Shown here in pieces: positions 16,218 to 24,561 of a stretch of DNA of 64,000 bases (the stretch's first letter is position 1; each line of letters opens with the position of its first letter). The position numbers and the translations under genes are program-made. Under the pieces are notes generated by a model. The model did no database searches. It was not told where the DNA came from and was given only the letters and a program-made list of their open reading frames with translations. This DNA comes from Enterococcus canis NBRC 100695 (GTDB lineage: Bacteria; Bacillota; Bacilli; Lactobacillales; Enterococcaceae): the NCBI RefSeq assembly GCF_001544375.1, contig NZ_BCQJ01000012.1, forward strand, positions 1 through 64,000, given 5' to 3'.

Positions 16218-18464
16218 ATGAAAAAATTGTTTTTAGCAGGTTGTGTTGGGATAACGCTGGGTCTTGCCAGTATCACCGTCGTTTCTCATGATAGTTTTGC
16301 GACTACGACAATCGCGGAACAAGCGGTACTGCAAGAAGGTATTTTGAAGCAGCAGTTCACTTTTGACTTAGCACTTTCCGCAACGACCGAGGGCAAGGCG
16401 CAATTAATTTGGCAAAACGGTGGACAGACTCATACCACAAATGCCGATTATCAAGTCGGCAAACTGACTGGTAAGGTCGCCTTTACTCAAGTAGGTACTT
16501 GGCGACTCACTAAAGTTGTGATTGGCGAGGAGACTTTAACCGATTTACCGGATCTTAGCTATCAAATTTGGCATAGTTTTGCACCTACTTTGACGATTGC
16601 TAACCAAACACGTTATCAAGGTCAAAGTGATTATTTAACTAAAGTTAAAGCCGTGGACTATGATGGGACCCCGCTGTCCTTTAAAGAAACCAGCAAAAAA
16701 CCTGATGTAAAAAAAACGGGTGTCTACACGATTACCGTCTCAGCAAAAGGTAAACGTGAGACCATCACAAAGTCTTTCCAATTAACTATCAAGTCAGCGC
16801 TAACCTTAAATGTAAAAAATATTACCTTGATGGAGGGTGACCGCTTTGATCCAAAACAAGCCGTCACCAAAGCCACTGATGCCCTAGAAGGCAATCTTGC
16901 TGTTACTACCTCATCTCTAAATACGAAAAAAACAGGAACCTACACGGTCACTTATACCATCAAAAACAAGCGTGGGATTCAGCTTGCTAAGAAAGCAACG
17001 GTGACTGTCAAAGCCTACGACACCGTTAAATCTACCCAAAATCTCAAATGGGATGGCGTAATTAAAACTGGCAGCTATACCGTCTTCTCCCGTGTAGAAA
17101 ATACTAAAGGTGCCAAAGCTGTGAAAAAGGCTAGTGCCGTCAAAGGCGACATCAAGATTACTAAAAAAGCGGTCACTTCGAAAAATCGCACCTACTATTA
17201 CATTACCAATCACGGTTGGCTCGAGGCCAAAGCGGTGAATGTCTACAATGGTATCCGCTCGCAGAAAACACTGAAGTGGGATGCCAAGGTGGTGAAGAAA
17301 AACTACAATCTTTATAGCAAGCCTTGGAATACTAAGGGCTACAAGAAGTTGCGCTCCCTTAATGGTTACTATCAAAAGGACATAAAAATCATTAAATGTG
17401 CTACCACAAAACGTGGCACCTACTACCAAATCAAGTCTGGCAATAAAACGTTAGGCTGGGTAGATCATCGGGCCTTTTCCGTCTACAACGGTATTCGTTC
17501 ACAGAAAAAGGTCAACTACTCCGCCCAAGTTCGCAGTAAAGGACGCGGTCTATATTCCAAGCCATGGAATGTCAAAGGCTATAAAAAGATCACCAAAATG
17601 TCCAAGTATTACCACAAGCATGTCACAGTGGTGAAAGAGGCCACGACGATTAATGGAAAATACTATCAGTTGAAATATAACGGCAAGATCATTGGTTGGA
17701 CCGATCATCGCACTTTTGATCAAAAACAAATCAAATATCGTAAAGTCGAAGATATGCTGCGGAAAAAATACAAAGGAACGAATCTTGGCGTTTACGTACA
17801 GCCAGTGAACGGTGGCTACGCTGCCAGTCATAATGGCAAAAAGACCTTTGTGTCCGCTAGTTCAGGCAAATTACCGGTTATCTGGAAAACGCAAAAGCTC
17901 ATTAACCAAGGCAAACTGAAGCCCAATAAAAAAATCAAATATACGCATAAGATCAATAAGATTCCCCATGCCTATTCGCGCTGGGGCACCGGCCGCCTGC
18001 AGTCAGAGGCCTGGGAGGGGCGGCAATACACCGCTGACACGATTTTAAAATACACGATTGTCCATTCAGACAATCAAGGGACCAATATGCTAGCCTATTA
18101 TTTTGCTAATAAAAATAGCGATGGCTTTATTCGCGAAATTGAAGATATTGTTGGCCACAAATTAAACGATTTTCCTTTCCGAATGTCGGCTAAAGACTTA
18201 ACCCTTATTATGCGGGAAGTCTATAAAGAAGGTGGTAACGCGGTGAAATATTTGAAAAAGACCGAGTGGGACAATGTCTGGATTCCGCGTGACCTTCCGG
18301 TTCCCGTCGCGCATAAAATTGGTTTTGTCGACAGCTATAGCAATGATGTGGCTATCGTTTACGCCAAAGAGCCTTATGTGTTGACTATCATGACCAATGG
18401 CCGTGCCAATGTCAGCAATGAAATAAGCAAGATTTCAAAAGATGTCTATAATATTTTGAAATAA
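16218..18464 (+). CDS. Secreted serine hydrolase (class A beta-lactamase/PBP fold) with Ig-like domains and GW modules
   Basis: The 748-residue protein has a signal peptide (1-29). An N-terminal beta region is followed by Ig-like/DUF5011-type domains (~130-275). Three GW/SH3-like modules of about 70 residues follow (~275-510), with repeated VYNGIRSQK and YSKPWNxKGYKK. The C-terminal hydrolase domain (~515-748) has the three motifs of the fold: SxxK in ASSGK, SDN in HSDNQG and KxG in AHKIG. GW modules bind lipoteichoic acid, so the protein is probably held non-covalently at the wall. The fold suggests D,D-peptidase, esterase or beta-lactam-interacting activity; the KIG variant of KTG makes a true beta-lactamase uncertain. 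It follows GGAGG, is monocistronic and is divergent from another wall hydrolase. Confidence 0.88.
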   Translation: MKKLFLAGCVGITLGLASITVVSHDSFATTTIAEQAVLQEGILKQQFTFDLALSATTEGKAQLIWQNGGQTHTTNADYQVGKLTGKVAFTQVGTWRLTKVVIGEETLTDLPDLSYQIWHSFAPTLTIANQTRYQGQSDYLTKVKAVDYDGTPLSFKETSKKPDVKKTGVYTITVSAKGKRETITKSFQLTIKSALTLNVKNITLMEGDRFDPKQAVTKATDALEGNLAVTTSSLNTKKTGTYTVTYTIKNKRGIQLAKKATVTVKAYDTVKSTQNLKWDGVIKTGSYTVFSRVENTKGAKAVKKASAVKGDIKITKKAVTSKNRTYYYITNHGWLEAKAVNVYNGIRSQKTLKWDAKVVKKNYNLYSKPWNTKGYKKLRSLNGYYQKDIKIIKCATTKRGTYYQIKSGNKTLGWVDHRAFSVYNGIRSQKKVNYSAQVRSKGRGLYSKPWNVKGYKKITKMSKYYHKHVTVVKEATTINGKYYQLKYNGKIIGWTDHRTFDQKQIKYRKVEDMLRKKYKGTNLGVYVQPVNGGYAASHNGKKTFVSASSGKLPVIWKTQKLINQGKLKPNKKIKYTHKINKIPHAYSRWGTGRLQSEAWEGRQYTADTILKYTIVHSDNQGTNMLAYYFANKNSDGFIREIEDIVGHKLNDFPFRMSAKDLTLIMREVYKEGGNAVKYLKKTEWDNVWIPRDLPVPVAHKIGFVDSYSNDVAIVYAKEPYVLTIMTNGRANVSNEISKISKDVYNILK

Positions 18465-18472
18465 CATGAAGA

Positions 18473-18515
18473 AAGAGCCTAGAACATAACTCAAGAAGTT
18501 ATGTTCTAGGCTCTT
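18473..18515 (+). terminator. Intrinsic terminator of the GW serine hydrolase gene
   Basis: A perfect 19-base stem (18473-18491 with 18497-18515) with a 5-base loop lies 8 bases after the stop. The T tail is short (CTTCATATT), so the stem does most of the work. Confidence 0.8.
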
Positions 18516-18622
18516 CATATTCCGAATAAACGGTGGCAACAGACGCAACAGCTATACACATACAGTTACTGCTAAGCAAAAATAGCATCTTTTCCAACCT
18601 CACTATAGTCCTAAAAGACAAA

Positions 18623-18660
18623 TAGAGGATGAAATCAGTCGTCACTGATTTCACCCTCTA
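18623..18660 (-). terminator. Intrinsic terminator of the LPXTG pore-forming-like protein gene
   Basis: A 17-base stem (18623-18639 with 18644-18660, one mismatch) has a CGTC loop. The minus-strand tail CTATTTGTCTTTT is moderately T-rich. Confidence 0.7.
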
Positions 18661-18681
18661 ATCTTAGTAAGTTTCTTTATG

Positions 18682-21600
18682 CTATTTTGACTGATCTTCT
18701 TTCTTTTTAAAGAATAGGATCAAGCTTGCCAGTAAGGCTAAAATGCCAGCGCCATGCCAGAAAGTGTCTAATTGTTCTCCGGTATTTGGCAGCGAGCCCG
18801 TCGCCTTCTTGCCACTGCTCATCACAGCAGAAGTTGGCTTATTGGTCTTTTTACGATTGCCAAACAGACTGGTCTGGGCTTTTTCAGAAGACGTTTGTGT
18901 GCCATTCTTTTCAGCAGTCTCCCCATTGTCTTGATTATTTTGACCCTCGTCCTCTTGTTGGTTATTGACGCTATCCTTTTCAGCGTCTTTGTCAGTATCG
19001 CTATTAGTATCTTTTTCAGTATCTTTGTCCTGATCAGCGTTTTCCTCTGACTCTTGTTCATTATCCGCTGCGCCCTTCGCTAAGAATTTCAATGTGATGG
19101 GTTCAGAGTAGGCGCCTTGATATTCGGCCACTAATTGTACTTCCATTACACCATCACCATTATCAGCGCTGCTTGGTACGTGCAGAGTTTGTTGCGTTAA
19201 CGCCACGTCGGCTAAATTGTCACTAGCTCCCACTCGTGCCGCTTTGGCAAAATGCCAAGTAAGGTCCTCTTTATTAGGTTTGGCTAATTTCTCGCCGTAT
19301 TGATCATACACAGCCAAACCAATCTCACCTAGATCATAATCGGTACTGAACACACCCGTCCGCGGTGAGCCGTGGAAATCAATGCGGCTGGCTTTTGCCT
19401 GACTGCGAACGATCAGTGGCAATTCACTCGTGATTTTACCGGTTTCAGTGTAATCCGCTGCGTAGGCGACAGTCAAGGTAGTATTACCTTCGCCTACTGT
19501 ATGCACTTTTCCTTTAATCACATCTGCAACAGTTGTATCCGTAATTTCATAGCTGATCTTAGCTGGATCAACCGGCATTGCCTGACCTTTTTGGTCAAAT
19601 AATTGTAACTCCAGCTCATCCAAATTAAAGGTTTCGTTTGCTTCATGGGTCATAACCGGCACCTTGCCTTTGACCTTCAAAGTGGTTGGTAAGGCTTGGG
19701 CGGTTACCGTTATCCGTACTTCGTTGGAGCGCACGCCAGCTACTACATAAGACAAGAAATAGTCCCCTGCTTGGTCAAAAATGACTTGATCCGCCGTCAC
19801 AACTGCCCCGTCGCACGTCCATTCTCCTTCAGCTAATGGCAGGACTGCGCCAGTTTGGTCATAGCCTTGCACTTGGACCGCTGACAAATCAAAGACTACG
19901 GTCTCATCAGTTAATGCTAGCTCATGACCAGCTGCCCCACTGATAGCTATTTCTACCTCAGCCAAGCTTCTCGCCGCCACTTCCACTGTCACAGGTTCCG
20001 AACGCAGTTCCCCTACTTGGTAATAGACTTGGTAAGTACCAGCTGCTGTCGCTTCAAATAACCCGTTGGTAAGTGCGTTGCCGGCTTCGTCAACCCACTC
20101 ACCTGCCACTGTCATCACTTGGCCATATTGGTCTGTGACGGTGACCGGCAGTGCAGCAAAATCATATTGGAAAATACCATCAGTTAAATATTGTACCTCA
20201 GCAAAATCTGTTGCGGGCGCCACGGTGATCGTTGTCGGTTGTGCTGCCTCTTGGGCAGTTACTTCGATCCAATCTGATTTCACTTCGCCATCAATTGCGC
20301 GAATTTTATGGGTGCCTACCTTGTTGAACTGGATTCGGCCAGCTTCATCAATCGAAACTACGCTTGGGCGTTGTGCTTCCCACTTGATTGGTCGTACCAC
20401 TTCTACGTCATCCTCGTTAAACGTCACCGCCTCTAAATAGGCTTCGATTTGAACTGGATCTGCCCCCACGATACCATTTAAGGTTCCGGAAACTTCGATA
20501 TGGTATTGTGGCTGTGCCGTTTCTTCCCCTAAGATATTGATTGGGACATACGCAGTCTGAGCCAGGTGATTATTTGTGATATAACCTTCTTTTTCATTGA
20601 CAGGATTAAGCAGATAAGCCGTTTCATCCATCACATATTTCAAGTAGACCCGCCCCGGGTTATTAGCGGTGAATTTCGTGTAGTTGGTTAATGGGTCCGT
20701 TGTTAATTTGGCAATATCTGTTTCTGCCATAGCTGCACCGGTTTCATCAACTAAACTCCAATTTCCTTTATCTGCACTGAAACCATAATAAGGGGCACCT
20801 ACATCATTGACCCCATCTAATACAATACTGTCTAAGTAAAAACTCTCACCAATTGTCATATTATATTCGTAATCATCTGAAAATTCTTTTCTTGTTTGAA
20901 TAGTATCAAGTGGTTTAACTGGCACTAGCCCTTCTACACTGCTGCCTACTACATTTTGAACAATATCAAAGGAGCCACCTTGAACTGACATTGGTACATT
21001 CCCCGAAATAAAATCAGCCGCACTATTAGCATTACTATTTAATTGATCCCAGTTAATTCCTTGAGGATCATTATTACTTTGACGACGAAATACTAAATCT
21101 TTCTGAGCGTTGGTGGTATTTCCTTTAAAAGCTGCTGATACTTTAGCCCCTGCCGTAGCATCATTATTATTAGGATTTAGGAAGTAATCAACTACTGTAA
21201 CATCATAATTTAACGCTACCGGACAGTTATAGGTCATAACATTTTTCTCTGTATAATTTTCCTGCGACATCAAAACTCTTGTATACGGCGGCAGAGCAAT
21301 TCCTACAGCTGACTCGCGAGAGGTCTCCTCCGTAAGTTCTTCCCCTTTTTCCCAGCCTTTTTCAATCGTTTGCGAGGCGGTAAAGCCTACTTCTAGTGAC
21401 GCCCCAATTCCTAAGAAAGAAAGGTCTGGTCCTACCGTAATACTTTCTTCAAAGCCATAGCTCTCACTCCCGGTAATTGAGCTGCTAACTGATTTTGAAG
21501 ATGACTGTGAAATGCTTTGATCTGCTTGAATTTCTTGATCAGTCATGTTTGCAACATCAGAAGCATAGCGGGTTGAACTGTCTTCTCTATTTTGACTAGT

Positions 21601-22380
21601 CAGATTAGCGTTTTCTTTGAAATAGTTAGACATAACGGGTGACAAACGGAAGTTATGATACACCACAGCAACTGCTCGATAGTGTCCTTTTTTATTTGTC
21701 CCCGATGTTTTATAGGTTCCAAAAGTATTGACCAAAACTGTTTCATCCTTACTAGACCCAGTAAATTCCGGTAAGTCTCTTGTTGAACCGCCCTTGTCTC
21801 GACCACCACCAGCGTTGTCATAATGCTTATGAAGAGTATTGCGTAACTTATCATTAGCATCTTTCAATGAGCTAGCAATAAAAAAGTCCGATGTTGTATC
21901 ATAGTCATTGTCACCATTTCTATGATTTTTTTTGTATGAATTTCGTAAAGTCTCCGGTTCTTTCCTCTTATCTTTCAAAAAATTATTACGAATATTAGCC
22001 ATTTGCGTATTAAACTTGCCTTCATCTGATTTTTCTCCTTTTTGGTCGCTAATGCTACTAGCCACAGTCAGCCAAGATAGTGCCAGCGATTCCTTTTGGT
22101 CGTCCACAATAGCGGTATTTGTGTCTTTAGAAAAAAGAAGATCTTTATAGAATTCATCAGGATAATGTGAAAAATTTCTACTCTCTACATTGTAATAATT
22201 AATTCCAGAGACATTATCTCTAATAACATTCCCCTCCATGCTTCCCTCGTCATTAGAAAAGACCTGTGAGCTTAGAATATTACCCTCTAATGAGATGGGT
22301 GTGGCCAAGGCTGGCACTGCTTGTAAAACCGTGTTACAAACCATTAAAATCCCTAATGTCTTAAATAGTTGCTTTTTCAT
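18682..22380 (-). CDS. LPXTG cell-wall-anchored protein with an aerolysin/ETX-MTX2-like pore-forming module and Ig-like repeats
   Basis: The ATG at 22380 follows GTGAGGT and gives 1232 residues. A signal peptide (1-27) precedes a ~240-residue N-terminal domain. Residues ~270-400 form an aerolysin/ETX-MTX2-like region: DQEIQADQSISQSSSKSVSS, then SSITGSESYGFEESITVGP, LSFLGIGASLEVGFTASQT and VGIALPPYTRVLMSQ. The Ser/Thr-rich amphipathic tracts, Gly/Phe core and PPYT turn are typical of beta-barrel pore-formers. Bacterial Ig-like domains (~600-1090), an acidic Asp/Lys/Asn-rich linker and LPNTG-hydrophobic-KKKED follow, so sortase would anchor it. Toxins of this family are normally soluble; wall anchoring is unusual. 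The target is unknown. Confidence 0.8.
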   Translation of the reverse strand: MKKQLFKTLGILMVCNTVLQAVPALATPISLEGNILSSQVFSNDEGSMEGNVIRDNVSGINYYNVESRNFSHYPDEFYKDLLFSKDTNTAIVDDQKESLALSWLTVASSISDQKGEKSDEGKFNTQMANIRNNFLKDKRKEPETLRNSYKKNHRNGDNDYDTTSDFFIASSLKDANDKLRNTLHKHYDNAGGGRDKGGSTRDLPEFTGSSKDETVLVNTFGTYKTSGTNKKGHYRAVAVVYHNFRLSPVMSNYFKENANLTSQNREDSSTRYASDVANMTDQEIQADQSISQSSSKSVSSSITGSESYGFEESITVGPDLSFLGIGASLEVGFTASQTIEKGWEKGEELTEETSRESAVGIALPPYTRVLMSQENYTEKNVMTYNCPVALNYDVTVVDYFLNPNNNDATAGAKVSAAFKGNTTNAQKDLVFRRQSNNDPQGINWDQLNSNANSAADFISGNVPMSVQGGSFDIVQNVVGSSVEGLVPVKPLDTIQTRKEFSDDYEYNMTIGESFYLDSIVLDGVNDVGAPYYGFSADKGNWSLVDETGAAMAETDIAKLTTDPLTNYTKFTANNPGRVYLKYVMDETAYLLNPVNEKEGYITNNHLAQTAYVPINILGEETAQPQYHIEVSGTLNGIVGADPVQIEAYLEAVTFNEDDVEVVRPIKWEAQRPSVVSIDEAGRIQFNKVGTHKIRAIDGEVKSDWIEVTAQEAAQPTTITVAPATDFAEVQYLTDGIFQYDFAALPVTVTDQYGQVMTVAGEWVDEAGNALTNGLFEATAAGTYQVYYQVGELRSEPVTVEVAARSLAEVEIAISGAAGHELALTDETVVFDLSAVQVQGYDQTGAVLPLAEGEWTCDGAVVTADQVIFDQAGDYFLSYVVAGVRSNEVRITVTAQALPTTLKVKGKVPVMTHEANETFNLDELELQLFDQKGQAMPVDPAKISYEITDTTVADVIKGKVHTVGEGNTTLTVAYAADYTETGKITSELPLIVRSQAKASRIDFHGSPRTGVFSTDYDLGEIGLAVYDQYGEKLAKPNKEDLTWHFAKAARVGASDNLADVALTQQTLHVPSSADNGDGVMEVQLVAEYQGAYSEPITLKFLAKGAADNEQESEENADQDKDTEKDTNSDTDKDAEKDSVNNQQEDEGQNNQDNGETAEKNGTQTSSEKAQTSLFGNRKKTNKPTSAVMSSGKKATGSLPNTGEQLDTFWHGAGILALLASLILFFKKKEDQSK

Positions 22381-22605
22381 AAAATACCTCACTTTTAATT
22401 TTAATCTTATACAAATTAAAAGTTAACATATTTGTAATTTTATTCAAAGCTATAACTTGCGTTATCCTGTGGAACGACTGTAATTTTATTTAACTCCAAT
22501 TTTGTATTTACCTGATTAGGAGAAATGAACGTTGTTATTTCAGAAAGCTTCACGACATTCTGTGCTATAATCATGGAAGAAAAATTAAACACTAGGAGTT
22601 TTAAT

Positions 22606-24378
22606 ATGAATAGAACAAGACATCGGACTTCTCCTTCAAAGCCATTAGTACTGGCCATTGCTTTGATTGGTTTTGCCGCCTTTTTGATGGTCTCGCCACA
22701 ATTCTTTGACAATAGTTTTATTTTAGGAAATGATGTGATGTTCCACTTCAATCGTTTCTATGATACTTTCAAGCAGTTCCAGACCGGCCATTTTAGTTAT
22801 TACCAGACACTCTTTGGTTTTTCTCAATCTGGACGGATTATAAATGCCCTCTATGGTCCGGATTTTGCCTATCTCCAAGGACTGCTGCTTTTCGTGGCCA
22901 AAAATTGGTTTCGGTATCAGCTCTTATCTGCTTTTTTGTGCTTTTTCGTTTCTGGAATCACGATGTATGCCCTAACTAGCAAGGTAAAAGTTCGCTTTGA
23001 CCTGCGGATTTTAACTTCCTTACTGTATATGAGTTCTTCTGTCGTGTACTACTATGCTTTATCGCAAAACTATACTAGCTGGGGTGCCGCTTTTGCTCCG
23101 CTTATCTACATTCCGGCAATTCGAATCATTCAAAATGAAGAAAAGCCTATTGATGTTCTAGAGCTTTCCTTAGCTGTCACAAGCTTACTATTTTTACACA
23201 ATTTAACCTTGCTCATTACCTTGATTTCCATTGTTCCCTTTTTCCTGATTGGCTTGATTCGTTCCCGAAAGAAATTGAAACTGTTTGGATTGTTCTTCGG
23301 TGCGGTTGGCTTGACGATTTTACTGAACTTCAACACTCTAGTAGGCTTTTTAGATGTGTACCTATCCAATAAAATATTGCCGCCTTGGATTTATGACGAC
23401 ATGCTGGATAAAACAGTGCATTTTTCTTTAGGCGAAAGTGGTTGGAGCGCTTTAGGCATCGTTTTTACTGTCATTATGCTTTTCCAAGTCTTTCATCTGA
23501 TTTTCCATTGGCATGAAGCGTCACTTTTGGAAAAAATCATTACCGTTGTGGGAGCTACTTTCCTGATTTTATCTTCCAACCTCATTCCTTGGAATTTCAT
23601 AGCAGATCATCTAGACTTTATAAAAATCCTGCAGTTCCCTCGACGGCTGGCGGTCGTCGCATATATCCTTTTATTACTAGGAAATGCACTAACGTTAGAA
23701 AAAATCGATATTTTACATGACGCGAAGCTCCAAAAGCTGCTAGTAATTATTATGGCAGTATTTGCCTTTATCTCTGTTTCCGAAGCCTATAGTAAGGTCT
23801 TGGATGCCGCCGAAAAATGGCACACAGATTCGCCAACAGCTGCCGGCAACAACGGTGAGTGGCTTGAGACGAAAAATCCTGATAAAATCCGAGCTGGCTT
23901 TACTAGTGGTCGTTTTGAAGATGCCTTCAAAGTCATTCAAAAAGCCACTCCTGATTACTTGCCTTATCCAGATGAGCTGACGGAGGCTGATGTGGTTAAT
24001 AACGGCAATTATGGTCTTTATGACAAACAAATTATCCATAATAAGCTAGATGTTACCAAAACAATCAACGCGAAAAATGAACTTGTGCTGCACTGGAAGT
24101 CTGCCGAAGCGAAAAAAGTCATTCTGCCGGTGATCATTTATGGCCATTCAACTGTAGCTTTCAACGAGAAGACACTGGAGCCTAAAGAAATTCAACGCAC
24201 ACAAATTGGCGCGCCAGAATTAGAAGCACGGGCAGGCGAAAATACCTTGGTAGTTGGTTATAAGCCGGTAATCTCCGTTGGCCTGATGTTTATTGTTAAG
24301 ATTATTGGGATATTACTAACCCTTATGTTGATTATCTTTAAACTTATGAAAATACGACAAACAAAAAACTCCAGGTAA
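22606..24378 (+). CDS. Polytopic membrane protein, YfhO/PTPS-related GT-C-like family (paralogue 1)
   Basis: A ~590-residue integral membrane protein with about 11-12 hydrophobic segments and a ~150-residue outer domain at the end. The motif NDVMFHFNRFYDTF near residue 45 is the D-x2-FH-x2-R signature shared with the two proteins at 39668 and 41330. This family (6-pyruvoyl tetrahydropterin synthase-related membrane proteins, YfhO-like) is thought to use undecaprenyl-linked sugars to glycosylate wall polymers. The ATG at 22606 follows ACTAGGAG, with TATAAT at 22566-22571. It is divergent from the LPXTG protein gene and has its own terminator. Confidence 0.75.
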   Translation: MNRTRHRTSPSKPLVLAIALIGFAAFLMVSPQFFDNSFILGNDVMFHFNRFYDTFKQFQTGHFSYYQTLFGFSQSGRIINALYGPDFAYLQGLLLFVAKNWFRYQLLSAFLCFFVSGITMYALTSKVKVRFDLRILTSLLYMSSSVVYYYALSQNYTSWGAAFAPLIYIPAIRIIQNEEKPIDVLELSLAVTSLLFLHNLTLLITLISIVPFFLIGLIRSRKKLKLFGLFFGAVGLTILLNFNTLVGFLDVYLSNKILPPWIYDDMLDKTVHFSLGESGWSALGIVFTVIMLFQVFHLIFHWHEASLLEKIITVVGATFLILSSNLIPWNFIADHLDFIKILQFPRRLAVVAYILLLLGNALTLEKIDILHDAKLQKLLVIIMAVFAFISVSEAYSKVLDAAEKWHTDSPTAAGNNGEWLETKNPDKIRAGFTSGRFEDAFKVIQKATPDYLPYPDELTEADVVNNGNYGLYDKQIIHNKLDVTKTINAKNELVLHWKSAEAKKVILPVIIYGHSTVAFNEKTLEPKEIQRTQIGAPELEARAGENTLVVGYKPVISVGLMFIVKIIGILLTLMLIIFKLMKIRQTKNSR

Positions 24379-24421
24379 ACGAGTTGCGAACCTTTAGATT
24401 AATACTTTTATGCTAGCCCAA

Positions 24422-24466
24422 AAGGCTGTGTCTTCTTGCTTTCTGCAAGAAAACACAGCCTTTTTA
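24422..24466 (+). terminator. Intrinsic terminator of the PTPS-related gene at 22606
   Basis: An 18-base stem (24422-24439 with 24445-24462, one mismatch) with a TTTCT loop is followed by TTTTT. Confidence 0.88.
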
Positions 24467-24561
24467 AATTTCTGATGAAACGCTTCATTCAAGCATTTTA
24501 TCCCTCGTCATCTTGTGCTATTATTTTTCAGAAGGCTTTAATTATATAAGGAGGAAATATC

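Noticed and set aside
18726-19061. Several overlapping frames opposite the LPXTG anchor region
   Set aside because: All lie antisense or out of frame to the acidic linker and sorting signal; none has a ribosome site.
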